A stretch of DNA of 5,679 bases from CALKCV01 sp964619285 (GTDB taxonomy: Bacteria; Cyanobacteriota; Cyanobacteriia; Cyanobacteriales; Microcoleaceae): NCBI GenBank assembly GCA_964619285.1, contig CAZUCT010000367.1, positions 1 through 5,679 on the forward strand, in the 5' to 3' direction. The notes below the pieces were generated by a model. The model searched no databases and was not told the origin of the DNA. It was given only the letters and a program-made list of their open reading frames with translations. Shown here piece after piece: positions 1 through 5,003 of this stretch (the first letter of the stretch is position 1; every line of letters begins with the position of its first letter). The position numbers were made by a program, and so were the translations under genes.

Positions 1-1752
1 TGCCAGCTCGGCTATTTGGTTGCCCTGCAAATCCCACAACCGGGCGGTGTTGTCAGAACTTCCAGTTGCCAGCATTTTGCCGTCGGGGCTAAAACTGACG
101 CTCGTTACCGCGCCACTATGAGGGATTTGATTGCGTTCTTTAATTTTAGCCAAGATTTGCTGGAGGGCAAACAGGGGGCTAGTGGCGGGATACTCTTCTA
201 GGGGGCGGTTGTCTTTTACCATTGTCTTGAGTTTCTGCCCGGTTTTCATCGCCGACAGCAACCCTCGTAACTGAAAAGACTCGAACTCCCGCAGTGTCAC
301 ATTGCCAGCCCGTTCCACTTTAGTGCCTTCTTTAGCTTCTTGAAGTTGGTTCGTGGCATAGCTGCCACCAAACGCGACGACTGCAATAGTCGCAACTACA
401 GCAACACCGAAACCCATGCCGCCCCGACGAATAGTTTGCTTGGCTTTTTCCGCAGCAGTGCTTAAGATGCGACTTTCTTCTTCTTTGACGCTTAAAGCTA
501 TTTGAATTTCTAGTCTTTCTATCTCTTGACTCGCGGTTAAAAAATCATTGTCGTCCTTGCTCAAATTTTTCTCTCTGCCCCACTCCAAAGCTTCCTCTAA
601 AGTTTCCCCTCGCAACAGCCGCGATGCATCTTTACGCCCGGACTTCAACCAAGCATTAATAGACTCGGAATAGGGACGGAGTTTATCGAGTTCGGCCTGG
701 AGCCAACCATCATCAAATATCCCCCGATAAATGTCGTTATAAACTTCTAAATGGCCGTTTCTTCTCACCACCAAACCCGACAGCCGCAATTCCATTTGTT
801 CTGGGGAGGCATCGGTGGCGACTTCAGAAGTTAAAACCCGGCGATACAACCCCAATAACCGACTGGTATTATGTTCGTTTCTGAGGATTCTATCCCGAAT
901 AGTCCGCAAATGTTCCGGGTTATCTTGCCCCTCCCAATTGTTAATAATATAGGTTTGCACCAATTGGGGAATATCGGAATTAGCTCGATCAACAACAAGA
1001 TTGCACAATTTTTGAGTTAAAAAAGGCTGTCCCCCCGTCCAATCTAATATTTGTTGTAACGTTGCCTCTGGGTTCTCGACTTTTTCGGCCAAACCGGGAG
1101 TTAAAGCATCTTTAGCTTCCTCGAAAGTAAAACCGGTCAATTCGATGGCGGTACCGATATTAAAAGGAGTGCGCTGTTTATCCGCAATTAAATCTGACGG
1201 CGTGGCGACTCCCAGGAGGCAGAAAGTCAGGTTGTTATATGCCGGTTTTTGTGCCCGGTTATTATAACAACCGCGAATAAAAGCAAAGAAATCATCGGTG
1301 GGGAAATTCAAACTTAAAATGCTATCGATTTCATCGAGAAAAATCGCCACTTTTTCCCCCTCCAATTGAGGCAGCATTACCGACTCGATAAACTTGCGAA
1401 ACCTGCCCAAGGGAGACAACCATTTTAGTTCTTGCAACCAACTAGCTAAATCTACTTCCAGCAGCAACTCGCCAGCCAAACCATCCAAAATATTCGCGTA
1501 CCATTGGTCTAACTTTTCCAGTTTAGTATCATTTTGAGATAAATCGATATAAACGCAATTAACCCCCGCTGTTTCTGTTAGTTCAGCCATGACTCTAACT
1601 GCCAAGCTAGACTTACCCATTTTGCGAGCATTAAAAGCATAGCAAAATTTACCCTCTATCAACTTTTGATAGAGTTCGTCATCTGCTTTTCGTCTGACAT
1701 AAGTTTTAGTTTCTGGAGGCAAAGTCGCCTCGAAAATATATTGGTGTTCCAT
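1..1752 (-). CDS. AAA-like (STAND-type) NTPase with membrane segment and WD40 repeats, C-terminus cut off by the window edge
   Basis: Open from ATG at 1752 to the left edge (584 codons, no stop). The N-terminus has the TYVRRKADDELY signature that precedes the P-loop in cyanobacterial AAA-like (PF14516-type) proteins. Walker A is NARKMGKSS (residues 41-49), with Asn in place of the first Gly, which from memory is usual in this family. Walker B is VAIFLDEID (135-143), with both acidic residues present. A TGGQPFLTQKLC motif lies at 239-250. A predicted charged helical stretch (about 400-442) leads to one hydrophobic segment (446-463, Gly/Val/Ala-rich), then the known linker with YPATSPLFALQQIL (about 520-533) and a first WD40 blade (545-575, FSPDGKMLATG...ARLWD). 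More blades are expected outside the window. I infer a membrane-tethered NTPase switch with a beta-propeller for ligand or partner binding; the ligand is unknown. GAGG (complement of 1758-1761) sits 5 nt before the start. It lies downstream of the HTH-NTPase gene on the same strand, about 200 bp away. Confidence 0.9.
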   Translation of the reverse strand, partial: MEHQYIFEATLPPETKTYVRRKADDELYQKLIEGKFCYAFNARKMGKSSLAVRVMAELTETAGVNCVYIDLSQNDTKLEKLDQWYANILDGLAGELLLEVDLASWLQELKWLSPLGRFRKFIESVMLPQLEGEKVAIFLDEIDSILSLNFPTDDFFAFIRGCYNNRAQKPAYNNLTFCLLGVATPSDLIADKQRTPFNIGTAIELTGFTFEEAKDALTPGLAEKVENPEATLQQILDWTGGQPFLTQKLCNLVVDRANSDIPQLVQTYIINNWEGQDNPEHLRTIRDRILRNEHNTSRLLGLYRRVLTSEVATDASPEQMELRLSGLVVRRNGHLEVYNDIYRGIFDDGWLQAELDKLRPYSESINAWLKSGRKDASRLLRGETLEEALEWGREKNLSKDDNDFLTASQEIERLEIQIALSVKEEESRILSTAAEKAKQTIRRGGMGFGVAVVATIAVVAFGGSYATNQLQEAKEGTKVERAGNVTLREFESFQLRGLLSAMKTGQKLKTMVKDNRPLEEYPATSPLFALQQILAKIKERNQIPHSGAVTSVSFSPDGKMLATGSSDNTARLWDLQGNQIAELA

Positions 1753-1757
1753 GATTA

Positions 1758-1780
1758 CCTCAATTAACAATTAACAATTG
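1758..1780. repeat. Heptanucleotide short tandem repeat (CAATTAA)2-CAATTG next to a start codon
   Basis: Positions 1761-1780 read CAATTAA, CAATTAA, CAATTG, a 7-bp tandem repeat of the short tandemly repeated (STRR-like) type common between cyanobacterial genes. It lies directly upstream of the WD40-NTPase gene (read on the minus strand), and its last base is the first base of the GAGG ribosome-binding site. Copy-number change here would alter the leader just before the Shine-Dalgarno sequence. Confidence 0.6.
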
Positions 1781-1795
1781 GGTTAAAGGTGTAGT

Positions 1796-1887
1796 TTGTA
1801 GGTTGGGTGGAGTGAAACGGAACCCAACATCATAGAATTAGTTGGTCGGTCGGTGTTGGGTTCCACTCCGTTCCACCCAACCTACAA
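1796..1887. repeat. Inverted pair of GTAG-type REP elements (BIME-like doublet)
   Basis: The left copy (1798-1828) begins GTAG followed by GTTGGGT (1802-1808) and ends ACCCAAC (1822-1828), so each copy can fold on its own. The right copy (1855-1885) is the same unit inverted, with GTTGGGT at 1855-1861, ACCCAAC at 1875-1881 and CTAC at 1882-1885. The two copies also pair with each other: 1796-1811 matches 1872-1887 (16 bp, perfect) and 1821-1829 matches 1854-1862 (9 bp, perfect), with a diverged 9-nt middle. A GTAG tetranucleotide plus hairpin is the known design of REP sequences mobilised by RAYT (REP-associated tyrosine) transposases; no such transposase is in the window. Placed between two co-oriented genes, the transcript could form a large hairpin acting as attenuator or mRNA stabiliser; that role is inference. 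Confidence 0.75.
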
Positions 1888-1920
1888 CTACAACCCACAA
1901 CCTTTTTCACTCATCGTCAA

Positions 1921-1953
1921 GCCATCCGCTACATCCGCTTCACTCGTCCGCTG
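1921..1953. repeat. Short imperfect TCCGCT direct repeats after the HTH-NTPase stop
   Basis: CATCCGCT occurs at 1923-1930 and again at 1932-1939, and TCCGCT recurs at 1947-1952, immediately beyond the stop codon of the HTH-NTPase gene (which is on the minus strand). Together with the REP doublet and heptamer repeat, this makes the 201-bp gap between the two NTPase genes almost entirely repetitive. No promoter for the downstream gene was recognised here. Confidence 0.4.
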
Positions 1954-3288
1954 CTAACCACTGCTTAACCGACTAGAGAAATATTGACGGTAAACTTCGC
2001 AGTAGGGCCTGCAAAAATCTTTTTCAACCTTAACCAACCCCAGACTTTCTAACTTAAAAGTAAAATTAGTTGTCAGTTGTACCGGTTCATTTTGACCCAT
2101 AACCTCCAGATAAGCTGCCGCTAATTCTGGTTGTCGTTCTAGCCGGCCCAAAAGCTCTCGTAAATGGTTGCCAAAAGGGCTAGCTTCCGTTGGCGCAACT
2201 GCCAGCAAGTCTGTTAAGTTAAATTCTTGATTTTTCAGAAAAGCCAAAGCATTTGTTACCAAATAAGGATGCCCCCCAAAAGCATCCATAAGTTGCCGAA
2301 CTTCTCCATCACTTAAACCCAGTCCGTAGCTTTGCGACAACTGCTTTACTTGTTCTAAACCAAAACCAGACAAAGCAACAGTTAAACCAACTCCTGCCAG
2401 TGGAGAAGAATTAATATCCAATTCCCCATAAACCTCCGTAGAGTGAGCGATAATTAAACGAACTTGCTGCCAAATTTTGCCGCGACGGGTGGGAAGCTTT
2501 GCCGCATTATTCCACTCGCGCAACAGCCGGCAAAAGTCATTATTAAAATCGGCAACCTCAAATACCGCATCCACTCCTTCCAGCGCTAAAACTAAAGGTT
2601 GGGAACGTTCTTTAAGCAAATACCGTTCTAAATAATTAGTGCAGTTTTTATTATTACCAAAAACCTCCTTAAATTGTTCATCAACTTTATCCTCCAAATC
2701 CAACTCATCCCCCAAATAAACGCAGAACCACCGCAGCAGTTTTTGATAATCGCTCAAAACCTCAGCATCGGTTTCCGCAAAATTAACAATTGCCAAATCG
2801 TAACCTTCTTTATCGGCCCGGTCCATGATTTTATTAAGCAGCAAAGTTTTGCCCGTTTGATGAGGCCCTTTGATTCTGATTAAAGCCCCAGATTCGACTA
2901 TTTTATTGTAGCAGTCTTGCAGTTTTTCTGGTTCGAGGTAAATGTCTAAATTTATTGGAACTAAATCTCTACTGTCTTCTCTGTTTCCCTCAATCAAATT
3001 TTGCCTTTCTTTGTATTTATCCAAAAACTCATTGCTAAGTAAATCTGGTTGGTGTTCTGCATAAATTTCTATTAGCTCATCTCGATGCTTCATGCCTGGT
3101 TTTTCGTCTTCCTCCTTTAAACCAAACTTACCGCAAACGTTCTTTAAATGGTGTCTAACGTTTGATGGACTACGGCCTATTTCTCTAGCAGTTTCCTTCT
3201 CTGTTTTGCCAGCTAAAAATAACTCAAGCACCTCCCTTTGCTTCGGAGTAAGACTCTTGTCAGCTTTTTTAAATTCTTCTGGTCTCAT
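1954..3288 (-). CDS. LuxR/GerE-type HTH fused to an AAA-like (STAND-type) NTPase domain
   Basis: A 444-residue protein with no membrane segment. Residues 13-57 (LTPKQREVLELF...VCGKFGL) fit the LuxR/GerE four-helix HTH, with recognition helix near SPSNVRHHLKN (40-50). A charged linker (58-110) leads to the AAA-like NTPase domain: YLEP (117-120) and GALIRIKGPHQTGKT (134-148), with a full Walker A at G141-T148. The Walker B region is LVLALEGVD (232-240); the family usually has Asp-Glu where this protein has Glu237-Gly238, so hydrolysis may be weakened. LIIAHSTEVY (278-287) and FGGHPYLV (337-344) are further family landmarks, and the last 45 residues look like a winged-helix tail. I infer an NTP-controlled regulator binding DNA or partners through the HTH; the target is unknown. 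The start is well supported by AAGGAGG (complement of 3297-3303) 8 nt upstream. The membrane-bound paralogous NTPase lies downstream on the same strand, and the small plus-strand genes are divergent. Confidence 0.88.
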   Translation of the reverse strand: MRPEEFKKADKSLTPKQREVLELFLAGKTEKETAREIGRSPSNVRHHLKNVCGKFGLKEEDEKPGMKHRDELIEIYAEHQPDLLSNEFLDKYKERQNLIEGNREDSRDLVPINLDIYLEPEKLQDCYNKIVESGALIRIKGPHQTGKTLLLNKIMDRADKEGYDLAIVNFAETDAEVLSDYQKLLRWFCVYLGDELDLEDKVDEQFKEVFGNNKNCTNYLERYLLKERSQPLVLALEGVDAVFEVADFNNDFCRLLREWNNAAKLPTRRGKIWQQVRLIIAHSTEVYGELDINSSPLAGVGLTVALSGFGLEQVKQLSQSYGLGLSDGEVRQLMDAFGGHPYLVTNALAFLKNQEFNLTDLLAVAPTEASPFGNHLRELLGRLERQPELAAAYLEVMGQNEPVQLTTNFTFKLESLGLVKVEKDFCRPYCEVYRQYFSSRLSSG

Positions 3289-3296
3289 CGTTAAAA

Positions 3297-3303
3297 CCTC
3301 CTT
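3297..3303 (-). promoter_or_regulatory. Strong Shine-Dalgarno site of the HTH-NTPase gene
   Basis: On the minus strand this reads AAGGAGG, a near-perfect anti-16S match, 8 nt before the ATG at 3288. It fixes the start and is the strongest ribosome-binding site in the window. No convincing -35/-10 pair was found further upstream (3304-3479). Confidence 0.75.
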
Positions 3304-3479
3304 ATTAGTGTCCCGATAAACGTTTGTGAATTTTTTTTCGCAAACCGCAAAAACTAGATAGAATTTTGGGAATTTTTCTAAACATAATCTTTTTTGTCTA
3401 GCCTTATTCCCATAACCAACATCCTTTTTGATTCAATCGCTATGGTTTTAATTGTAAAGCAAAAAAAGGAAATCGACAA

Positions 3480-3704
3480 ATGACCCAAAACAACTTACCA
3501 ACAACCCTAGAGGCCACCTCAAAAACGGCCCAACAACTTTACCAAGAAGCCTGGCTCTTAAAAGAGGAAATGGGGGCACTAACCCTCAAACTCCAGGCCC
3601 TCAACCGCCGAATCGCCAACCTTAATTATAACCTCCCAGAACTCCCCGGAGAGCGAGAACCTCTAATAGGAGAACTGTCAGACTGCGACTGGTTCCACTG
3701 CTAA
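3480..3704 (+). CDS. Small hypothetical protein with a central coiled coil
   Basis: A 74-residue protein of no family I recognise. It is soluble, with no signal peptide or membrane segment. Residues 17-49 (AQQLYQEAWLLKEEMG onwards to LNRRIANLNY) have heptad-like Leu/Ile spacing and alternate charges, suggesting a short coiled coil or helical hairpin. The C-terminal third is Pro/Glu-rich and ends with the motif SDCDWFHC, where two Cys and one His are close together, a possible metal or redox site (speculative). AGGA (3467-3470) lies 9 nt before the ATG. The codons favour C over G, as in the two small genes that follow. It is divergent from the HTH-NTPase gene, with 191 bp between the starts, and could be the first gene of a small plus-strand cluster. 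That it is expressed is inferred from the start context and clean ORF only. Confidence 0.6.
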   Translation: MTQNNLPTTLEATSKTAQQLYQEAWLLKEEMGALTLKLQALNRRIANLNYNLPELPGEREPLIGELSDCDWFHC

Positions 3705-3710
3705 ATAAAG

Positions 3711-3759
3711 GAGCGATCGCCCCCTAACATCTTACACCAAATTAGAGAGCGATCGCCCC
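3711..3759. repeat. Two HIP1 palindromes within a repeated 13-mer
   Basis: GCGATCGC occurs at 3713-3720 and 3749-3756, each inside the identical 13-mer GAGCGATCGCCCC (3711-3723 and 3747-3759), exactly 36 bp apart. HIP1 is the highly iterated palindrome of cyanobacterial genomes and is usually scattered, so this close direct duplication just after a stop codon is notable. No function is shown by the sequence. Confidence 0.75.
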
Positions 3760-3779
3760 AAAATCAACCAACAACTACA

Positions 3780-3800
3780 CCGGGTCAAAAATCGACCCGG
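3780..3800 (+). promoter_or_regulatory. GC-rich stem-loop just upstream of the TTG-start peptide gene
   Basis: CCGGGTC (3780-3786) and GACCCGG (3794-3800) form a perfect 7-bp stem with a 7-nt A-rich loop. The Shine-Dalgarno AAGGGG (3801-3806) begins immediately after the stem. No T-run follows, so it is not a standard intrinsic terminator. It is better explained as a 5' stabilising or translation-modulating hairpin; this role is inferred. Confidence 0.5.
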
Positions 3801-3812
3801 AAGGGGAATCTT

Positions 3813-3968
3813 TTGTCAAAAAAAACCTCAAAAATCGTCTTTTTTCTAATACTCAGCCTGGCAATAATTAGCTACCCACAAAACAGCCTAGCCGAAAAAT
3901 GTAAAAGCGAAGGTAACTTCATAGAGTGCCCCGCCGCCACTTCAAAAAAAAATCCATCAAAGGAGTAA
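3813..3968 (+). CDS. Small secreted peptide with signal sequence, TTG start
   Basis: A 51-codon frame not opened by ATG: no in-frame ATG exists after the preceding in-frame stop at 3702-3704. TTG at 3813 is preceded by AAGGGG (3801-3806) at 6 nt spacing. The product begins MSKKTSK, followed by a hydrophobic core VFFLILSLAII and a cleavage-like site NSLA|EKC, a classic Sec signal peptide of about 27 residues. The mature part is only about 24 residues (EKCKSEGNFIECPAATSKKN and four more), with two Cys seven residues apart that could form a disulfide. The stop codon is 4 nt before the ATG of the NfeD-like gene, whose ribosome-binding site lies inside the last codons here, so the two are probably co-translated. 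The function is not recognised. The strong signal peptide, good ribosome-binding site and tight coupling argue for a real gene. Confidence 0.65.
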   Translation: MSKKTSKIVFFLILSLAIISYPQNSLAEKCKSEGNFIECPAATSKKNPSKE

Positions 3969-3972
3969 AACC

Positions 3973-4188
3973 ATGTTCTTAGAAGACAGCAAAGAAATCT
4001 TCCCCAAACCTCTCTGGGGAGTAGTAGATGAGGAAATAGGAACTTTACCCGGTCGTTTGCGTTTTAAAAGTTCCTATTGGCCCGCAATGTTAGAGGAAAA
4101 TTTCGCCGATCGCCTCACCTTTAAACGGGGAGAACGAGTAGCAGTAGTTGGGCGTGTAGGCATAACCCTCTTAGTTCGCCCCCTGTAA
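3973..4188 (+). CDS. Stand-alone NfeD-like OB-fold protein
   Basis: A 71-residue protein resembling only the C-terminal beta-barrel (OB-fold) domain of NfeD family proteins. After a short lead with WGVVDEEIG (15-23), the sequence GRLRFKSSYWPAML (27-40) matches the typical G-x-V-x-F-x-G-x-W-W-A strand pair, and GERVAVVGRVGITLLVRPL (53-71) matches the G-x-x-V-x-V-V-x-x-x-G-x-x-L-x-V-x-P ending. No transmembrane helix or protease domain is present, unlike full NfeD proteins, which partner SPFH/stomatin proteins and membrane proteases. Short versions like this occur in cyanobacteria. AAAGGAG (3959-3965) is 7 nt upstream and overlaps the end of the secreted-peptide gene. I infer a small cytosolic partner-binding module, possibly acting with the peptide's product or an unlinked membrane protein. 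The family call is by motif memory only. Confidence 0.7.
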   Translation: MFLEDSKEIFPKPLWGVVDEEIGTLPGRLRFKSSYWPAMLEENFADRLTFKRGERVAVVGRVGITLLVRPL

Positions 4189-4210
4189 ATTGTCTGTAAG
4201 TTTTCATCGG

Positions 4211-4251
4211 GCGATCGCCTCCTTCAACAAACAAATAAAAAGAGCGATCGC
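4211..4251. repeat. Two HIP1 palindromes between the NfeD-like and acetyltransferase genes
   Basis: GCGATCGC occurs at 4211-4218 (within the 10-bp palindrome GGCGATCGCC) and at 4244-4251 (within the 12-bp palindrome GAGCGATCGCTC). They flank an A-rich stretch in a 98-bp intergenic region. No T-tract follows either one, so they are not convincing terminators. A fifth copy at 4543-4550 lies inside the acetyltransferase gene. Confidence 0.75.
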
Positions 4252-4286
4252 TCCTTTCCAGTAAACCTAAAAAACGAAAAAAAACC

Positions 4287-4820
4287 ATGTTATTACCAAC
4301 ACTAGAAACCCCGAGATTAACTATCAAAACCTACAACAAAAGCGATTTTAAAGCAGCTTATAAGCTGTTGTATTCCCAAAGCGAAGAAATGAAATTTGTC
4401 GGCAAAGGTGCCCTCACCAAGGCAGAATTTAGGCAGGAATTAAAAGCCATCCAAAACCACTACCAGCAACACGGTTTTGGTCGGTTAGCCATTATCGAAA
4501 AAGCCTCTAACTCGCTTATTGGGGATGTGGGTTTGTACTGGAGCGATCGCTGCCCCGAAGCCCAACTAGGCTACAAATTAGCCAAGCAATTCTGGGGCAA
4601 AGGCTACGCCACCGAAGCCGCTTTTAGCTGTTTAAGTTTTGGCTTCCAAGAGTTAAATATTGAGCTAGTTTCTGCCTTCGTTATGCCTGCAAATTTTGGC
4701 TCCCAAAAAGTATTAACAAAACTAGGTTTTGAAAAGAAAACCAATAGTTTTCTTTATAGCGGGCGGACCTATTGTCGCTATCAATTATCCTTGGCGAAGC
4801 ATCTGAGGTTAGCAGCTTAA
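4287..4820 (+). CDS. GNAT-family N-acetyltransferase, RimJ/RimL type
   Basis: A 177-residue, single-domain protein of normal length for the RimJ/RimL group, which transfers acetyl from acetyl-CoA to amino groups of proteins or small molecules. ETPRLTIKTY (7-16) is the first strand of the fold. GDVGLYW (79-85) and AQLGYKLAKQFWGKGYATEA (92-111) cover the central strands and the acetyl-CoA pyrophosphate loop, with W103-G104-K105-G106-Y107-A108-T109-E110 as the characteristic motif. N136 with S139 and KVLTKLGF (141-148) form the motif-B helix and strand. The substrate cannot be told. The ATG at 4287 has only an A-rich leader with no evident Shine-Dalgarno sequence, but later starts would remove the first strand. 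It lies 98 bp after the NfeD-like gene, so independent transcription is possible. A HIP1 octamer is inside the gene at 4543-4550. Confidence 0.9.
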   Translation: MLLPTLETPRLTIKTYNKSDFKAAYKLLYSQSEEMKFVGKGALTKAEFRQELKAIQNHYQQHGFGRLAIIEKASNSLIGDVGLYWSDRCPEAQLGYKLAKQFWGKGYATEAAFSCLSFGFQELNIELVSAFVMPANFGSQKVLTKLGFEKKTNSFLYSGRTYCRYQLSLAKHLRLAA

Positions 4821-4842
4821 AAACTGTCCCCAAACAGTTTTT
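4819..4842 (+). terminator. Possible weak intrinsic terminator after the acetyltransferase gene
   Basis: AAAACTGT (4820-4827) pairs with ACAGTTTT (4834-4841) around a CCCCAA loop, extendable by one A-T pair, with TTTTT at 4838-4842. It starts at the stop codon. Only two G-C pairs support the stem, so termination may be weak. The symmetric A- and T-tracts would allow it to work on either strand. Confidence 0.42.
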
Positions 4843-4859
4843 ATTCCAGACCAGCAAAT

Positions 4860-4962
4860 AACAGCAGGACTTACGCAAAATAACGTATTTGCGTCATTGT
4901 GAGCGACAGCGAAGCAATCTCAAACGTCTAAATTTCGTTTCTGGTGCGTAAGTCCTGAACAG
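4860..4962. mobile_element. 93-bp MITE-like element with 13-bp terminal inverted repeats and 5-bp target duplication
   Basis: CAGGACTTACGCA at 4865-4877 is the exact reverse complement of TGCGTAAGTCCTG at 4945-4957, giving perfect 13-bp terminal repeats around 67 bp of non-coding DNA. Directly outside lie identical AACAG pentamers (4860-4864 and 4958-4962), the expected target-site duplication. The interior holds CATTGTGAGCGACAGCGAAG (4896-4915) followed by CAATCTC, resembling a widespread ATTG-GAGCGAAGCGAAG-CAAT repeat, and a small AAACG/CGTTT inverted pair (4922-4926, 4936-4940). It has no transposase and must have been moved in trans; the parent insertion sequence family is not assigned. 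It lies 46 bp upstream of the secreted-protein gene and may carry or disrupt its promoter (inference). Confidence 0.8.
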
Positions 4963-5003
4963 TTAAAACCACTTCAAAATCATCAAATATCGGAGCAAAA
5001 AAC

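Noticed and set aside
16..201. Plus-strand open frame of 61 codons
   Set aside because: It lies fully antisense to the WD40-NTPase gene, whose minus-strand frame has clear family motifs; no ribosome-binding site or domain supports it.
1761..1953. Repeats between the NTPase genes as a CRISPR array
   Set aside because: Only two long units, in inverted orientation, with no regular spacers and no cas genes nearby.
2674..3319. Two plus-strand open frames (2674-2883 and 3092-3319)
   Set aside because: Both are antisense to the well-supported HTH-NTPase gene and read as shadow frames with no recognisable motif.
3360..3460. Promoter candidates (CATAAT at 3383, TTGATT at 3428 with TTTAAT at 3447, TTGTCT at 3394)
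   Set aside because: None has a partner box at 16-18 bp spacing; the best pair is only 13 bp apart, so no promoter is called for either divergent gene.
3780..3806. Hairpin as an intrinsic terminator
   Set aside because: The stem is followed by AAGGGG rather than a T-run, and that sequence serves as a ribosome-binding site.
4121..4327. Minus-strand frame of 68 codons across the NfeD-like/acetyltransferase junction
   Set aside because: It overlaps the conserved C-terminus of the NfeD-like protein and the start of the acetyltransferase; low-complexity Leu-rich end and no family match.
4681..4878. Minus-strand frame of 65 codons
   Set aside because: Antisense to the conserved motif-B part of the acetyltransferase, and it begins inside the mobile element.
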